The notes: generated by a model from the letters alone, not told the origin. A stretch of 64,000 bases of DNA from Paludibacter jiangxiensis (GCA_945897785.1 CAMDGD010000001.1:1-64000), one strand, 5' to 3'. Shown: positions 36,040 to 48,823, numbered from the stretch's first letter. Translations and numbers: made by a program.

Positions 36040-39000
36040 TTATTCTTTCATTCCTCCCACAACTGGTTCTTCAACATCCAACACATTTTTCTTGGCATCA
36101 ATCATCTTCTCGTATTCTTCTAATGAGCCGACAACAATCTTATCAAAATCACGCTGACCAGTTCCTGCAGGTATCAAATGACCACAAATAACATTCTCTT
36201 TCAAACCTTCTAATCTATCAGTTTTTCCGTTAATAGCTGCTTCGTTCAATACTTTAGTTGTTTCTTGGAATGATGCAGCCGACATAAAGCTATTGGTTTG
36301 AAGCGCTGCTCGTGTAATCCCCTGTAATATTTGATTCGAAGTAGCAGGAATAGCATCACGGACTTCAACCAAACGCAAATCCTTCCGTTTCAACATACTG
36401 TTTTCGTCACGAAGCTTTCTTGCAGTAACAATTTGTCCTGGAACAAAAGTTTGAGAGTCCCCAGCATCTAAAACTACTTTTTTGCCCCAAATTCTATCGT
36501 TTTCTTCTCTAAACTCATGCTTATCTGTATATTGCTTTTCAAGAAAACGAGTGTCTCCTGGTTCATAAATTTCGACTTTACGCATCATTTGACGCACAAT
36601 TACTTCAAAGTGCTTATCGTTAATTTTCACCCCTTGCAAACGATATACATCCTGCACTTCGTTAACAATGTATTCTTGAACGGCAGTAGGACCTTTAATT
36701 GCAAGAATATCAGCTGGTGTTATGGCTCCGTCAGACAATGGAGTTCCTGCACGAACATAATCATTCTCTTGCACAAGAATCTGACGCGAGAGTGGCACTA
36801 AATACTTTTTAAGTTCACCTGTTTTTGAGGTTACAGAAATTTCACGATTTCCCCTTTTAATTTTACCAAAATTAACTTCACCATCAATCTCTGCAACAAC
36901 TGCTGGATTTGAAGGATTTCTAGCTTCAAATAACTCTGTTACTCGCGGAAGACCTCCGGTAATATCACCAGCTTTTCCAACTGCACGAGGAATTTTCACC
37001 AACAATTGCCCAGTAACAATTTTATCTCCCTCTTCTAAAACAAGGTGAGCTCCTACAGGCAAACTATATGTTTTTATTATATTCCCTTTAGTATCAACAA
37101 TATGCGCTGATGGAATTTTATTTTTATCTTTCGATTCAATAATTACCTTCTCACGCAAACCAGTTGCTTCATCCGACTCTGTTTTAAAAGTAATATTTTC
37201 AATTACATCTTCAAACTTAATTTTACCAGAATTCTCTGCAACAATTACCGCGTTAAAAGGATCCCACTCACAAATTAGCGTTCCTTTAGAAACAAGTTCT
37301 TTATTTTTAACAAATAACTTAGATCCATACGGTACACTCTGTGTAGTAAGAATAATTTGAGTATGAGGATCAACTATACGCATTTCCGCTAAACGACCAA
37401 CAACTACTTGATATGAAGTTTTAGCTGCATCGTCTTTTACTTCAACTGTACGCAACTCTTCAATATCTACAATACCATCGTATCGAGAAGTGATACCTGA
37501 TTCTGCACCTACATTCGAAGCTACCCCCCCAACATGGAAAGTACGAAGCGTTAACTGTGTTCCTGGTTCACCAATAGATTGAGCAGCAATAACTCCAACA
37601 GTTTCTCCTCGTTGCACCATTCTGCCGTTTGCTAAATTTCTTCCATAACATTTAGCACATACGCCTTGTTTTGATTCACAAGTCAATACAGAACGAATCT
37701 CAACCCTCTCGATAGGAGAATCTTGAATTTGCTTCGCAGCTTCTTCTTTAATTTCTTCACCGGAAGAAACTATCAATTTTCCAGTTTGAGGATGTTGAAT
37801 ATCATGAACTGATACACGACCAAGTATTCTTTCATATAAAGAAGCAACAACATCTTCGTTATTTTTTAATTCTGTAGCAATTAATCCACGTAAAGTGCCA
37901 CAATCTTCTTCATTAATGATAACATCTTGCGACACATCAACTAAACGACGAGTTAGATAACCGGCATCGGCTGTTTTCAAAGCAGTATCTGCTAATCCTT
38001 TACGTGCACCGTGGGTCGAAATAAAATACTCTAACACAGAAAGACCCTCTTTAAAGTTTGCCAAAATAGGATTCTCGATAATTTGACCACCTTCAGCTCC
38101 TGATTTTTGTGGTTTAGCCATCAATCCACGCATACCGGACAACTGACGAATTTGTTCTTTAGATCCACGAGCACCTGAATCTAACATCATGTACACCGGA
38201 TTAAATCCTTGTTTATCTGATGAAAGCTGATTCATCAAAATATTCGATAATTTTGCGTTGATATGTGTCCAAGTATCAATAATCTGATTATACCGTTCGT
38301 TAAAGGTAATGAATCCCATATTATAGTTATTCAAAATCTCTTCAACTTCAGCATAACCTTCCTTAATTAACATTTCTTTCTCTTCCGGAATAATTACATC
38401 TCCAAGATTAAACGAAAGTCCACCTTTAAAGGCCATTTGGAAACCTAAATCTTTTATATCATCAAGAAATTGTGCAGTACGAGCCACACCACATTCTTTT
38501 ATAATATTACCTATAATGTCGCGTAAAGATCTTTTGGATAACAATTCGTTTATATACCCAACTGCTAGTGGTACACACTTATTAAATAAAACTCGACCAA
38601 CAGTAGTTTCAATCATCTTATCTACAAGTTCTCCGTTTTCATTTAAATCTTTGGCTAAAATGGTAATTTTAGCATGCAAAGCAACTTTCCCTTCATTATA
38701 AGCAATCTCAGCCTCTTCTGATCCATAAAATTTCAGACCTTCGCCTTTTACTCCAGCTCGTTCTTTAGTAATATAGTATAAACCCAACACCATATCTTGC
38801 GAAGGAACTGTAATTGGAGCTCCATTGGCAGGATTTAAAATATTATGAGAAGCCAACATCAACATTTGAGCTTCTAATATTGCCTCATTACCAAGCGGCA
38901 GGTGTACTGCCATTTGGTCACCATCAAAGTCGGCGTTAAAAGCAGTACAGGCCAATGGATGTAATTGAATTGCTTTGCCTTCAATCATTCGTGGTTGGAA

Positions 39001-40347
39001 AGATTGTATCCCTAAACGGTGTAGCGTTGGCGCACGGTTTAATAATACAGGATGAGCTTTGATTACATGCTCTAAAATATCCCAAACAACCGGATCTTTA
39101 CGATCAATAATTTTCTTGGCAGATTTTACTGTTTTTACAATTCCTCTTTCAATCAATTTGCGAATTACAAAAGGTTTATACAATTCCGCTGCCATATCTT
39201 TTGGAATTCCACATTCGTGCATCTTCAATTCTGGTCCGACTACAATAACCGAACGAGCAGAATAATCAACACGTTTTCCTAATAAATTTTGACGGAATCG
39301 ACCTTGTTTTCCTTTTAATGAATCAGAAAGCGATTTCAAGGGACGATTAGCGTCAGTCTTAACAGCACTTGATTTACGTGAATTGTCAAACAACGAGTCA
39401 ACAGACTCTTGTAACATCCGTTTTTCGTTACGCAAGATTACTTCAGGTGCTTTAATCTCGATTAATCGTTTTAAACGATTATTACGAATAATAACCCTAC
39501 GGTATAAATCATTCAAATCTGAAGTAGCAAAACGACCTCCATCTAAAGGAACCAACGGACGCAATTCTGGTGGAATAACCGGAACTATCTTAATAATCAT
39601 CCATTCAGGTCTATTACGATTTCTAGATGCACGAAAAGATTCTACAACTTGTAATCGTTTTAATGCTTCATTTTTTCTCTGTTGCGAAGTATCTGTATCT
39701 GCTTTATGTCGCAAATCATACGAAAGAGTGTCTAAATCGATACGAGCCAACATATCATGGATAGCATCTGCACCCATTTTTGCAATAAATTTATTGGGGT
39801 CACTATCCTCTAACAATTGATTTTCGCGAGGTAATGCCTCAATAATATCAAGGTATTCTTCTTCTGAAAGGAGTTCTCCTTGAGCAATACCCTCTTGAGC
39901 ACTAAGTATTCCAGCCTGAATTATTACATATTTCTCATAATATATAATGGTATCTAATTTTTTACTTGGCATGCCAAGTAAATAGCCAATTTTATTTGGC
40001 AATGAACGAAAATACCATATATGCGCAACAGGTACTACTAGTTGAATATGTCCCATTCGTTCGCGACGCACTTTTTTCTCAGTAACTTCTACGCCACATC
40101 TATCACAAACAATCCCCTTATATCTGATTCGCTTATATTTTCCGCAATGACATTCATAATCCTTAACGGGACCAAAAATTCTTTCGCAAAATAAACCATC
40201 TCGTTCCGGTTTATAAGTACGGTAGTTAATTGTCTCAGGTTTTAAAACCTCTCCACTCGACAAATCCAATATCTCTTCCGGAGAAGCTAAACCAATAGAT
40301 ATTTTACCAAATGTACTTTTTACTTTATTTTCTTTTCTGAAAGCCAT
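36040..40347 (-). CDS. rpoC: RNA polymerase beta' subunit
   Basis: A 1435-residue catalytic subunit. The active-site Mg2+ motif NADFDGDQ is present, as are the N-terminal zinc-finger cysteines ([19 protein letters not shown]), the C-terminal zinc-site cysteines ([13 protein letters not shown]), the rudder/bridge region and the trigger loop ([13 protein letters not shown]). It follows rpoB by 66 bp, which includes a stem-loop, and is the last gene of a long operon that begins with tRNA genes. Its C-terminal tail ([12 protein letters not shown]) is typical of the phylum. Confidence 0.99.
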   Translation of the reverse strand: MAFRKENKVKSTFGKISIGLASPEEILDLSSGEVLKPETINYRTYKPERDGLFCERIFGPVKDYECHCGKYKRIRYKGIVCDRCGVEVTEKKVRRERMGHIQLVVPVAHIWYFRSLPNKIGYLLGMPSKKLDTIIYYEKYVIIQAGILSAQEGIAQGELLSEEEYLDIIEALPRENQLLEDSDPNKFIAKMGADAIHDMLARIDLDTLSYDLRHKADTDTSQQRKNEALKRLQVVESFRASRNRNRPEWMIIKIVPVIPPELRPLVPLDGGRFATSDLNDLYRRVIIRNNRLKRLIEIKAPEVILRNEKRMLQESVDSLFDNSRKSSAVKTDANRPLKSLSDSLKGKQGRFRQNLLGKRVDYSARSVIVVGPELKMHECGIPKDMAAELYKPFVIRKLIERGIVKTVKSAKKIIDRKDPVVWDILEHVIKAHPVLLNRAPTLHRLGIQSFQPRMIEGKAIQLHPLACTAFNADFDGDQMAVHLPLGNEAILEAQMLMLASHNILNPANGAPITVPSQDMVLGLYYITKERAGVKGEGLKFYGSEEAEIAYNEGKVALHAKITILAKDLNENGELVDKMIETTVGRVLFNKCVPLAVGYINELLSKRSLRDIIGNIIKECGVARTAQFLDDIKDLGFQMAFKGGLSFNLGDVIIPEEKEMLIKEGYAEVEEILNNYNMGFITFNERYNQIIDTWTHINAKLSNILMNQLSSDKQGFNPVYMMLDSGARGSKEQIRQLSGMRGLMAKPQKSGAEGGQIIENPILANFKEGLSVLEYFISTHGARKGLADTALKTADAGYLTRRLVDVSQDVIINEEDCGTLRGLIATELKNNEDVVASLYERILGRVSVHDIQHPQTGKLIVSSGEEIKEEAAKQIQDSPIERVEIRSVLTCESKQGVCAKCYGRNLANGRMVQRGETVGVIAAQSIGEPGTQLTLRTFHVGGVASNVGAESGITSRYDGIVDIEELRTVEVKDDAAKTSYQVVVGRLAEMRIVDPHTQIILTTQSVPYGSKLFVKNKELVSKGTLICEWDPFNAVIVAENSGKIKFEDVIENITFKTESDEATGLREKVIIESKDKNKIPSAHIVDTKGNIIKTYSLPVGAHLVLEEGDKIVTGQLLVKIPRAVGKAGDITGGLPRVTELFEARNPSNPAVVAEIDGEVNFGKIKRGNREISVTSKTGELKKYLVPLSRQILVQENDYVRAGTPLSDGAITPADILAIKGPTAVQEYIVNEVQDVYRLQGVKINDKHFEVIVRQMMRKVEIYEPGDTRFLEKQYTDKHEFREENDRIWGKKVVLDAGDSQTFVPGQIVTARKLRDENSMLKRKDLRLVEVRDAIPATSNQILQGITRAALQTNSFMSAASFQETTKVLNEAAINGKTDRLEGLKENVICGHLIPAGTGQRDFDKIVVGSLEEYEKMIDAKKNVLDVEEPVVGGMKE

Positions 40348-40372
40348 AAATATAGAAAGCTTAAAGCTTCGA

Positions 40373-40400
40373 GTATAAAGTGGATATTACCACTTTATAC
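40373..40400 (-). promoter_or_regulatory. Intercistronic stem-loop between rpoB and rpoC
   Basis: A perfect 11-bp inverted repeat (GTATAAAGTGG / CCACTTTATAC) with a 6-nt loop lies in the 66-bp rpoB-rpoC gap. No T-run follows. An RNA processing or stability element is likely. Confidence 0.6.
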
Positions 40401-40413
40401 CCTATGCGGTTTA

Positions 40414-43400
40414 TTATTCCAAATTAATACTTAATCCCAATCCCCTTAATTCATGTAATAACACATTAAGTGACTCAGGAATTCCCGGAGTCGGCATTGG
40501 TTCTCCTTTAACAATAGCTTCATATGCACGAGCACGACCCATCACATCATCTGATTTAATCGTAAGAATCTCTTGCAAAATATGTGCTGCACCAAAGGCT
40601 TCTAATGCCCAAACCTCCATCTCTCCAAAACGCTGACCACCAAATTGAGCTTTACCACCAAGAGGTTGTTGTGTAATAAGAGAATATGGTCCGATAGAAC
40701 GAGCATGCATTTTATCTTCAACCATGTGTCCTAACTTCAACATATAGATTACTCCTACAGTAGCTGTTTGGTCAAAACACTGACCTGTACCACCATCGTA
40801 TAAATATGTTTTACCATAAGTAGGAACACCGGCTTTAGCTGTCCATTCATTTAAGTCATCAAGACTTGCTCCATCAAAAATTGGAGTTGAAAATTTAACA
40901 CCCAAATTTTTCCCTGCCCAACCAAGAACAGTCTCAAATATTTGTCCAAGGTTCATACGAGAAGGTACACCCAATGGATTCAAAACAATATCTACAGGAG
41001 TCCCATCTTCTAAGAAAGGCATATCTTCTTGACGAACAATACGAGAAACAATACCCTTATTACCATGCCTACCCGCCATTTTATCTCCAACACGAATTTT
41101 GCGTTTCTTAGCAATATATACTTTTGCTAATTGCACCGTGCCTGCAGGCAATTCGTCTCCAATAGTAATGTTGTATTTTTTTCGCTTCAATTGCGCATCA
41201 AGTTCTTTATATCTTTTCAAGAAATTAACGATAACATCGCGTATCATGTCATTTTTATGGGCATCAGTAGTCCATTTTGTTACATGAACGGTAGTATAAT
41301 CGATATCATTTAAGGCTTTTTGGGTAAACTTACTTCCCTTAGGAATAATTTCATTACCAATATAATCTTTCACACCTTGAGAAGTTTTACCACTAGTTAA
41401 TACCATCAGTTTCTCAATTAGGACAGATTTCAATGCAGCAATTTGAGCCTCAAATTCTTCATCTAATTTTGGAAGTACTGCTTTATCTAACAATTTCGAT
41501 TTTCTGTTTTTTATCGATTTTGAAAATAAGCGTTTATCTATTACTGTTCCAGATAAAGAAGGACTTGCTTTTAAAGAAGCATCTTTCACATCGCCTGCTT
41601 TATCGCCAAAAATCGCCCTCAATAATTTTTCTTCAGGTGATGGATCAGATTCTCCTTTAGGCGTAATTTTACCAATAAGGATATCTCCCGGCTGAATTTG
41701 GGCTCCTATTCGAATAATTCCATTTTCATCTAGGTCTTTGGTTGCCTCTTCACTAACATTAGGAATATCAGAAGTAAGCTCTTCCATACCTCTTTTTGTT
41801 TCTCTTACTTCAAGCGAATATTCATCAACATGTATTGAAGTAAACACATCTTCTTTAACCAATCGTTCGTTGATAACAATAGCATCTTCAAAATTATACC
41901 CTTTCCAAGGCATAAATGCAACCAATAAATTTTTACCGAGGGCTAATTCGCCTTTTTGACTAGCATATCCTTCAGTTAATATTTGACCTGGCACTACTTT
42001 ATCACCTCGTTTGATAATTGGGCGTAAATCGACTGTTGTACTCTGATTCGTTTTTTGAAATTTTGGAATGTTATAAGTAACGATATCACTATCAAAACTC
42101 ACAAACTCTTCTTCTTCTGAACGCTCATATCTTATTTTAATACAAGTTGAATCTACAAATTCAATCACACCAAATTTTTCTGCTGTAATTTGTGTTCTAG
42201 AGTCTTCAATTAGCTGTTTTTCAATACCCGTACCTACAATAGGTGAATCACAACGCAACAAAGGCACTGCCTGACGCATCATATTTGATCCCATTAAAGC
42301 ACGGTTAGCATCATCATGTTCCAAAAACGGAATTAATGATGCTGCAATAGAAGCAATTTGTGTTGGAGAAACATCCATCAAATTTACATCTTGCGGATCT
42401 ACCACAGGGAAATCTGCATCCAAACGAGATTTCACCTTAGTTCGTATAAAGGTTCCTTTATCAGTTAACGGAGCATTTCCTTGAGCAATGATTTTCTTTT
42501 CTTCTTCTTCTGCTGTTAAATAAATAATGCCATCTTCAGATAAACTAACTACACTATTTTCTACTTTTCTATACGGAGTTTCTATAAACCCTAATTCGTT
42601 AATTTTCGCATACACACAAAGAGATGATATTAACCCAATATTTGGCCCCTCAGGAGTCTCAATTGGACACAAACGACCATAGTGTGTAAAGTGTACATCG
42701 CGAACCTCAAATCCGGCTCTCTCTCTCGAAAGACCACCTGGCCCAAGTGCAGACATACGACGCTTATGTGTAATCTCAGCTAAAGGATTTGTTTGATCCA
42801 TAAACTGAGACAACGCATTTGTTCCAAAGAAAGAGTTGATTACCGAAGATATCGTTTTTGCATTAATCAAATCAATTGGAGTAAACACCTCATTATCACG
42901 AACATTCATTCGTTCACGAATAGTTCTGGCCATACGAGCCAACCCCACCCCAAATTGATTGTGTAATTGTTCACCAACAGTTCTAACTCTACGATTACTT
43001 AAGTGGTCAATATCATCTACATCAGCTTTTGAATTTATAAGCTGAATAAGGTAACGTATAATTTCGATGATATCCTCTTTTGTCAATACCCTAACATCCC
43101 CATCGGTTGTTAGGTTTAATTTTTTATTGATTCGATATCTACCAACATCGCCTAAATCATATCTTTTTTCGGAAAAGAATAGACCGTTAATAACCTCACG
43201 AGCAGTAGTATCATCAGCAGGCTCAGCATTTCTGAGCTGACGATATATATAAAGTACAGCCTCTTTTTCAGAGTTACTTGGATCCTTTTGTAAGGTATTA
43301 TAAATGATAGCAAAATCATTTAAGTTTTGGTCTTCTTTATGCAACAAAATTGTTTGCACATTAGAATCCAATATATCATCAATATGACTATTGTCAATGA

Positions 43401-44226
43401 TAGTTTCGCGATCGATAATAACCTCGTTACGTTCGATAGTTGTTACCTCTCCGGTATCTTCATCTACAAAGTCTTCGACCCATGTTTTTAAAACACGAGC
43501 AGCTAATTTTCTTCCAACTAACTTCTTCAGACTCGTTTTGTTCACTTTAAATTCTTCAGCGAGTCCAAAAATTTCCAGAATATCTTTATCACTTTCAAAC
43601 CCGATTGCACGTAACAATGTTGTAACCGGAAGCTTTTTCTTCCTGTCAATATAAGCGTACATAACATTATTAATGTCTGTAGCAAACTCTATCCACGATC
43701 CTTTAAAAGGAATAATTCGTGCCGAATAAAGTTTCGTGCCATTTGCGTGCATACTCTGACCAAAAAAAACTCCAGGTGAACGGTGAAGTTGAGAAACAAC
43801 TACTCGCTCGGCACCATTAACAACAAAAGTTCCTTTAACAGTCATATAAGGAATAGGACCTAAGTACACATCTTGAATAACAGTGTCAAAATCCTCATGT
43901 TCAGGATCAGTACAATATAGTTTAAGCTTGGCTTTTAAAGGCACACTATAAGTCAAGCCTCTTTCAATACACTCCGCGATACTATAACGAGGAGGATCAA
44001 CATAATAATCGAGAAACTCTAATATGAAATTATTACGGGTATCTGCAATAGGAAAGTTTTCCGCAAATACTTTATATAATCCTTCATTTTTTCTCCTTTC
44101 AGCAGGAGTGTCAAGTTGAAAAAAATCCTTGAAAGATTTTAGTTGAACCTCTAAAAAATCGGGATACTCTAGTTGATTCTTTATAGAGGCAAAATTAATC
44201 CTTTGATTTTCAGTAGTTGAAGACAT
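40414..44226 (-). CDS. rpoB: RNA polymerase beta subunit
   Basis: A 1270-residue subunit with all the conserved blocks: the rifampicin-pocket region [40 protein letters not shown] (wild-type-like, with Asp, His and Ser at the usual resistance positions), the [13 protein letters not shown] motif, the [12 protein letters not shown] motif and the C-terminal [15 protein letters not shown]. It is preceded by rplL with a hairpin-bearing 104-bp gap and followed by rpoC. Confidence 0.99.
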   Translation of the reverse strand: MSSTTENQRINFASIKNQLEYPDFLEVQLKSFKDFFQLDTPAERRKNEGLYKVFAENFPIADTRNNFILEFLDYYVDPPRYSIAECIERGLTYSVPLKAKLKLYCTDPEHEDFDTVIQDVYLGPIPYMTVKGTFVVNGAERVVVSQLHRSPGVFFGQSMHANGTKLYSARIIPFKGSWIEFATDINNVMYAYIDRKKKLPVTTLLRAIGFESDKDILEIFGLAEEFKVNKTSLKKLVGRKLAARVLKTWVEDFVDEDTGEVTTIERNEVIIDRETIIDNSHIDDILDSNVQTILLHKEDQNLNDFAIIYNTLQKDPSNSEKEAVLYIYRQLRNAEPADDTTAREVINGLFFSEKRYDLGDVGRYRINKKLNLTTDGDVRVLTKEDIIEIIRYLIQLINSKADVDDIDHLSNRRVRTVGEQLHNQFGVGLARMARTIRERMNVRDNEVFTPIDLINAKTISSVINSFFGTNALSQFMDQTNPLAEITHKRRMSALGPGGLSRERAGFEVRDVHFTHYGRLCPIETPEGPNIGLISSLCVYAKINELGFIETPYRKVENSVVSLSEDGIIYLTAEEEEKKIIAQGNAPLTDKGTFIRTKVKSRLDADFPVVDPQDVNLMDVSPTQIASIAASLIPFLEHDDANRALMGSNMMRQAVPLLRCDSPIVGTGIEKQLIEDSRTQITAEKFGVIEFVDSTCIKIRYERSEEEEFVSFDSDIVTYNIPKFQKTNQSTTVDLRPIIKRGDKVVPGQILTEGYASQKGELALGKNLLVAFMPWKGYNFEDAIVINERLVKEDVFTSIHVDEYSLEVRETKRGMEELTSDIPNVSEEATKDLDENGIIRIGAQIQPGDILIGKITPKGESDPSPEEKLLRAIFGDKAGDVKDASLKASPSLSGTVIDKRLFSKSIKNRKSKLLDKAVLPKLDEEFEAQIAALKSVLIEKLMVLTSGKTSQGVKDYIGNEIIPKGSKFTQKALNDIDYTTVHVTKWTTDAHKNDMIRDVIVNFLKRYKELDAQLKRKKYNITIGDELPAGTVQLAKVYIAKKRKIRVGDKMAGRHGNKGIVSRIVRQEDMPFLEDGTPVDIVLNPLGVPSRMNLGQIFETVLGWAGKNLGVKFSTPIFDGASLDDLNEWTAKAGVPTYGKTYLYDGGTGQCFDQTATVGVIYMLKLGHMVEDKMHARSIGPYSLITQQPLGGKAQFGGQRFGEMEVWALEAFGAAHILQEILTIKSDDVMGRARAYEAIVKGEPMPTPGIPESLNVLLHELRGLGLSINLE

Positions 44227-44272
44227 GTGTCAAAGATATTAAGTGAACTTAATTATTTTATATACATAAAAA

Positions 44273-44296
44273 GGTTTAGAGTCCCGTATAAACGGG
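44273..44296 (-). promoter_or_regulatory. Stem-loop between rplL and rpoB (possible attenuator)
   Basis: GGTTTAGAGTCCCGT pairs with ACGGGATTCCAAACC around an ATAA loop (one mismatch, one G-U). It lies in the rplL-rpoB gap, where other bacteria place a partial terminator that lowers rpoBC transcription relative to ribosomal proteins. Confidence 0.6.
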
Positions 44297-44330
44297 ATTC
44301 CAAACCATAACTCTTTAATAATGAGCTCTT

Positions 44331-44711
44331 TTACTTAAGTTCTACTTCAGCCCCGCCTTCTTCTAATTGCTTTTTCAAAGCATCTGCTTCATCTTTAGCT
44401 ATACCTTCTTTTAATGCAGAAGGAGCTGCATCTACTAAGTCTTTAGCTTCTTTTAAGCCAAGACCGGTTAATTCTTTAACTAACTTAACGATAGCCAATT
44501 TGTTTGCACCTGCTGATTTCAAAATAACATCAAAAGATGTTTTTTCTTCTACTGCATCTGCACCATCTCCTGCAATTGCAGGACCTGCAACAGCAACAGC
44601 TGCAGCAGCAGGTTCTATACCATACTCGTCTTTTAAAATTTGAGATAACTCATTTACTTCTTTAACTGTTAAGTTAACTAATTGTTCTGCAAAAGATTTC
44701 AAATCTGCCAT
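44331..44711 (-). CDS. rplL: 50S ribosomal protein L7/L12
   Basis: A 126-residue acidic stalk protein: an N-terminal dimerisation helix region (1-35), an Ala/Gly hinge (about 36-52, [14 protein letters not shown]) and the C-terminal factor-binding domain with [20 protein letters not shown]. It recruits translation GTPases to the ribosome. It follows rplJ by 41 bp. Confidence 0.98.
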   Translation of the reverse strand: MADLKSFAEQLVNLTVKEVNELSQILKDEYGIEPAAAAVAVAGPAIAGDGADAVEEKTSFDVILKSAGANKLAIVKLVKELTGLGLKEAKDLVDAAPSALKEGIAKDEADALKKQLEEGGAEVELK

Positions 44712-44752
44712 TTTTACTTATATTTTAAATTAAGTTTATACTAATTATTTAA

Positions 44753-45268
44753 TTATCTTTCGGCAAGTGTTTTTAACACGCCATGGATAGTTGTTCCTCC
44801 AGATTGGAGTGCGGATATAACATTTTTGGCTGGAGATTGAAGTAATCCAATAAGTTCACCAATAAGTTCATTTTTACTTTTGATACTAACTAAAGCTTCA
44901 AGCTGATTAGCACCTATATAGAAACTTTCTTCAACATAGGCTGCTTTTAAAACAGGTTTTGCATTTGCTTTACTAAACTCTTTAATCAACTTTGCAGGAG
45001 CATTACCACTATTAGATAACATAATAGAAGTATTCCCAACCAATGCCTCAAAAAGTTCTGAATAATCTGTTTCTGAGCTTTCTAATGCTTTGCGCAATAA
45101 GGTGTTTTTTACAACAACCAATTTTACATCTTGCTTATTACATAGTCTTCTCAAGTTACTTGACTGCGTAGAATTTAATCCTTCAATATCAGCAAGATAG
45201 AAATGACTATATTCACCAATCGTAGTTCTAATTTGTTCTATAACAACGCTTTTATCTTCTTTTTTCAT
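44753..45268 (-). CDS. rplJ: 50S ribosomal protein L10
   Basis: A 171-residue base of the L7/L12 stalk. It has the L10 start (KEDKSVVIEQIRTTIGEYSHFYLADIEGL), the NTLLRKAL segment that contacts 23S rRNA, and a C-terminal helix that binds L12 dimers. It follows rplA by only 11 bp, so no long L10-leader regulatory RNA is present in the gap. Confidence 0.98.
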   Translation of the reverse strand: MKKEDKSVVIEQIRTTIGEYSHFYLADIEGLNSTQSSNLRRLCNKQDVKLVVVKNTLLRKALESSETDYSELFEALVGNTSIMLSNSGNAPAKLIKEFSKANAKPVLKAAYVEESFYIGANQLEALVSIKSKNELIGELIGLLQSPAKNVISALQSGGTTIHGVLKTLAER

Positions 45269-45279
45269 AAGTTCTTTTA

Positions 45280-45978
45280 TTAAATTTCTTCTACCGATTT
45301 AGGGTCAATTTTAATACCCGGACTCATTGTACTTGAAAGATAAATGCTTTTTACATAGGTACCTTTAGCTGAAGAAGGTTTCATTTTGATCAATGTTGTA
45401 ATAAATTCTTTTGCATTGTCAGTAATCTGATCAACCGAGAAAGATGCTTTACCCACAGAGGTATGGACAATTCCAAATTTATCTACTTTAAAATCAATTT
45501 TCCCTTGTTTAACTTCAGTTACAGCTTTACCTATCTCGTTTGTAACCGTACCACTCTTCGGATTCGGCATCAAACCTCTTGGTCCTAGCACTTTTCCTAA
45601 AGCCCCAATTTTCCCCATAATAGAAGGCATTGTTATAATTACATCTATATCAGTCCAGCCTCCTTTAATCTTATCGATGTATTCTTCCAGACCAACATAA
45701 TCAGCTCCCGCTGCTTTAGCCTCTGCTTCTAAATCAGATGTACATAAGGCCAATACTCTTATCTGCTTACCGGTACCGTGAGGCAGAGATACCACGCCAC
45801 GAATCATTTGGTTAGCTTTACGAGGATCAACGCCTAAACGGACATCCACATCAACTGAAGCATCGAATTTAGTACTAGTAATATCTTTCACTAAAGCTGC
45901 TGCTTCTTTTAAAGAATAGAATTTTCCTCCTTCAATTTTTTCAGAAGCTAACTTTTGATTTTTTGTAAGTTTACTCAT
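45280..45978 (-). CDS. rplA: 50S ribosomal protein L1
   Basis: A 232-residue protein with the L1 motifs [28 protein letters not shown] and [15 protein letters not shown]. It forms the L1 stalk of the ribosome and can repress its own operon in other bacteria. It follows rplK by 16 bp. No clear L1-binding mimic could be identified in the nusG-rplK gap. Confidence 0.98.
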   Translation of the reverse strand: MSKLTKNQKLASEKIEGGKFYSLKEAAALVKDITSTKFDASVDVDVRLGVDPRKANQMIRGVVSLPHGTGKQIRVLALCTSDLEAEAKAAGADYVGLEEYIDKIKGGWTDIDVIITMPSIMGKIGALGKVLGPRGLMPNPKSGTVTNEIGKAVTEVKQGKIDFKVDKFGIVHTSVGKASFSVDQITDNAKEFITTLIKMKPSSAKGTYVKSIYLSSTMSPGIKIDPKSVEEI

Positions 45979-45994
45979 AGTAATTGAAGTTTAT

Positions 45995-46438
45995 TTAATT
46001 ATTATTTGGGAAAGCCCCCTTAACGGTTATACCCATACTTCTGGCTGTACCTGCAACCATTTTCATAGCAGATTCTAACGAAAAACAGTTTAAATCAACT
46101 ATTTTATCTTCTGCAATAGCCTTTACTTGATCCCAAGTAATAGCAGCTATCTTTTTACGATTTGGCTCGGCACTACCTCCTTTTAATTTTGCTACTTCCA
46201 ATAACTGAATAGCTACCGGAGGAGTTTTAACTACAAAATCAAACGATTTATCAGCATAATAAGTAATAACAACCGGCAAGATCTTCCCTGGTTTGTCTTG
46301 AGTTCTAGCATTAAATTGCTTGCAAAACTCCATGATATTAATCCCCTTAGACCCCAAAGCAGGTCCAACAGGAGGAGATGGATTTGCTGCACCTCCTTTA
46401 ATCTGTAATTTGATAAGTCCAGCAATTTCTTTTGCCAT
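45995..46438 (-). CDS. rplK: 50S ribosomal protein L11
   Basis: A 147-residue protein with the characteristic proline-rich loop ([29 protein letters not shown]) that binds thiostrepton and the GTPase-associated rRNA, and the C-terminal RNA-binding signature GTARSMGI. It follows nusG by 61 bp and leads into rplA. Confidence 0.98.
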   Translation of the reverse strand: MAKEIAGLIKLQIKGGAANPSPPVGPALGSKGINIMEFCKQFNARTQDKPGKILPVVITYYADKSFDFVVKTPPVAIQLLEVAKLKGGSAEPNRKKIAAITWDQVKAIAEDKIVDLNCFSLESAMKMVAGTARSMGITVKGAFPNNN

Positions 46439-46499
46439 AATGATTTTTGTTTTAAATTGGTTTAAAAAAACAACTAGCGCGTAACATGAAAATCACCAG

Positions 46500-47045
46500 T
46501 TATTCCTTTTCTACTTGCGTGAAACCTAATTCGAGCGGTGTTTTTCGCCCAAATATTTTAACTTCTACCTTGAGTTTCTTTTTCTCATTATTCACTTCTT
46601 GTATTATTCCACTAAATCCACTAAAAGGGCCAAAAACCACTTTAACAGATTCACCTTCGTAATACGGAATATTGATTTCCTCTCCTGTTTCCTGAAGCTC
46701 ATCAACAGAACCTAAAATTCTATTAACTTCAGATTGACGAAGCGGTGTTGGTTTATTCATATTACCACCTAAAAAACCGATTACATTCGGTGTATTTTTT
46801 AAGCGATGTGGAATTTCACCAACTAAATCAACTTCAATTAATACATACCCTGGCAAATAACTGCGCTCTTTGGTGATTTTTTTGCCGTTACGGATTTGGT
46901 ATACCTTTTCTGTAGGAATTAAAATTTGACCGACATATTGTCCTAGATCGGTATTTTTAATTTCTGCATCAAGATATTCCTTTACCTTGTTCTCTTTTCC
47001 ACTAATGGCACGCAAAACATACCATTTCTTTCCTGTTTCCGACAT
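46500..47045 (-). CDS. nusG: Transcription termination/antitermination factor NusG
   Basis: A 181-residue protein with the NGN domain (about 5-115, KWYVLRAISGKENKVKEYL...LPGYVLIE) and a C-terminal KOW domain (about 128-175, GESVKVVFGPFSGFSGIIQEV). It couples RNA polymerase to the ribosome. The gene lies between secE (16 bp upstream) and rplK. Confidence 0.97.
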   Translation of the reverse strand: MSETGKKWYVLRAISGKENKVKEYLDAEIKNTDLGQYVGQILIPTEKVYQIRNGKKITKERSYLPGYVLIEVDLVGEIPHRLKNTPNVIGFLGGNMNKPTPLRQSEVNRILGSVDELQETGEEINIPYYEGESVKVVFGPFSGFSGIIQEVNNEKKKLKVEVKIFGRKTPLELGFTQVEKE

Positions 47046-47061
47046 TTTTATTACCTCCGAT

Positions 47062-47250
47062 TTAGAGTATCTTGTAAATAAAAGTCATGAGATTTTCAAA
47101 ACCTAAATCCATAAGCCATACAACCATTGCTATTATTAGGGAAGCTACTAATACGACAACAGCACTATTGGAGAGTTCTTGAAGTGTAGGCCAAGAAACC
47201 TTATGTGCAAGTTCCGAATAAGACTCTTTGATATAGTTAATAATTTTCAT
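47062..47250 (-). CDS. secE: Preprotein translocase subunit SecE
   Basis: About 62 residues: an amphipathic N-terminal helix (YIKESYSELAHKVSWPTLQEL) and one membrane helix (about 30-52, AVVVLVASLIIAMVVWLMDLGF). This is the short single-helix form that clamps SecY. I use ATG 47250; the longer open frame to 47298 would run through tRNA-Trp, whose 3' end is 18 bp upstream. Confidence 0.93.
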   Translation of the reverse strand: MKIINYIKESYSELAHKVSWPTLQELSNSAVVVLVASLIIAMVVWLMDLGFENLMTFIYKIL

Positions 47251-47268
47251 TCCTTTAAATTGAATTTG

Positions 47269-47341
47269 CACGGGTCGAGAGGCTCGAACTCCCGACACCT
47301 GGTTTTGGAGACCAGTGCTCTACCAACTGAGCTAGACCCGT
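47269..47341 (-). tRNA. tRNA-Trp (CCA anticodon)
   Basis: 73 nt; acceptor ACGGGTC/GACCCGT pairs perfectly; anticodon loop CT-CCA-AA in a CTGGT/ACCAG stem; GTTCGAGCC T-loop. The 3' CCA is not encoded. Lies between tuf and secE on the same strand. Confidence 0.96.
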
Positions 47342-47388
47342 GTATATTATCGGCAAAATTATTTACCGATAATAATTAAATTACTTTA

Positions 47389-48576
47389 TTAATCATCAAT
47401 TTCAGTAATCTGTCCTGCACCTACTGTACGGCCCCCTTCGCGAATTGCAAAACGTAAACCAACACTACATGCTACTGGGTAGATTAATTCAATTGAAATT
47501 GTTAAGTTATCACCAGGCATTACCATTTCAGTTCCTGCTGGAAGAGTAATTTCTCCAGTTACATCCAAAGTACGGATATAAAACTGTGGACGGTATTTAT
47601 TATGGAATGGAGTATGACGACCACCTTCTTCTTTTTTCAGGATATATACTTCAGCTTTTACTTTTGTATGAGGAGTCACTTTTCCAGGGTGTGTAATAAC
47701 CATACCCCTTTTAATTTCTTCTTTATCAATACCCCGAAGCAATAATCCAACATTATCCCCAGCTTGACCTTCATCCAAAATTTTGCGGAACATTTCCACA
47801 CCTGTAACAACTGATTTTTTTGCTTCTGAACCAAGACCGATAATTTGAACCTCTTCTCCTGTTTTAATTATACCTGTTTCAATACGCCCTGTAGCAACTG
47901 TACCACGGCCTGTAATAGAAAAGACATCTTCAACAGGCATCAAAAAAGGTTTATCTACTTCACGAGGTGGAATTGGAATCCAAGTATCTACAGCTTCCAT
48001 TAATTCCATTACTTTTTCCTCCCATTCAGCAACACCGTTCAATGCACCGAGTGCAGAACCGCGAATAATTGGAGTATTATCGCCATCAAATTCATAGAAT
48101 GAAAGCAATTCACGCATTTCCATTTCTACTAACTCTAACATTTCCTCATCGTCAACCATGTCGCACTTATTCATGAATACAACGATTTTAGGCACATTTA
48201 CTTGGCGAGCCAATAAGATATGTTCACGAGTTTGGGGCATAGGACCATCTGTTGCAGCAACTACAATGATAGCACCATCCATTTGAGCAGCACCTGTTAC
48301 CATGTTTTTCACATAATCCGCGTGACCCGGACAGTCAACATGCGCATAGTGACGTAAAGCAGTTGAATACTCAACATGAGCTGTATTAATAGTAATACCT
48401 CTTTCTTTTTCTTCTGGAGCGTTATCGATAGAATCGAATGAACGCAATTCAGAAAGACCTTTTTTTGCCAACACGGTTGTGATAGCAGCAGTTAATGTTG
48501 TTTTACCGTGGTCAACGTGGCCAATTGTACCAATGTTTACATGCGGTTTGGATCTGTCAAAATGTTCTTTTGCCAT
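47389..48576 (-). CDS. tuf: Elongation factor Tu
   Basis: A 395-residue GTPase with G1 GHVDHGKT, G3 DCPGH, G4 NKCD, G5 SAL and the C-terminal domain ending in [13 protein letters not shown]. It delivers aminoacyl-tRNA to the ribosome. The gene sits between a four-tRNA block and tRNA-Trp, an ancient tufB-like organisation. Confidence 0.99.
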   Translation of the reverse strand: MAKEHFDRSKPHVNIGTIGHVDHGKTTLTAAITTVLAKKGLSELRSFDSIDNAPEEKERGITINTAHVEYSTALRHYAHVDCPGHADYVKNMVTGAAQMDGAIIVVAATDGPMPQTREHILLARQVNVPKIVVFMNKCDMVDDEEMLELVEMEMRELLSFYEFDGDNTPIIRGSALGALNGVAEWEEKVMELMEAVDTWIPIPPREVDKPFLMPVEDVFSITGRGTVATGRIETGIIKTGEEVQIIGLGSEAKKSVVTGVEMFRKILDEGQAGDNVGLLLRGIDKEEIKRGMVITHPGKVTPHTKVKAEVYILKKEEGGRHTPFHNKYRPQFYIRTLDVTGEITLPAGTEMVMPGDNLTISIELIYPVACSVGLRFAIREGGRTVGAGQITEIDD

Positions 48577-48636
48577 AACTCAAAATTATTAATTAGTGAT
48601 TTATATTGTTTTCTAAAAACTTTTTTTTCTAAACTG

Positions 48637-48708
<72 letters not shown>

Positions 48709-48714
48709 AATCTG

Positions 48715-48787
48715 AGCGGGAAACGGGGCTCAAACCCGCGACCCTCAGCTTGGAAGGCTGATGCTCTATCAACTGAGCTATTCCCGC
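48715..48787 (-). tRNA. tRNA-Gly (TCC anticodon)
   Basis: 73 nt; acceptor GCGGGAA/TTCCCGC; anticodon loop CT-TCC-AA in a TCAGC/GCTGA stem; no encoded CCA. Six bp from tRNA-Thr(GGT). Confidence 0.95.
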
Positions 48788-48823
48788 AAAATTAATCTCC
48801 AATAAATCAATTGGCAATTAAAG

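Noticed and set aside
39383-39820. Plus-strand open frame of 145 codons antisense to rpoC
   Set aside because: It mirrors the codon structure of rpoC, has no family features and no promoter or initiation signal. Similar antisense frames occur in bamA, rpoB and the EF-G-like gene.
46439-46499. Possible L1-binding autoregulatory leader before rplK
   Set aside because: I could not form a convincing structure resembling the L1 rRNA site in the 61-bp gap.
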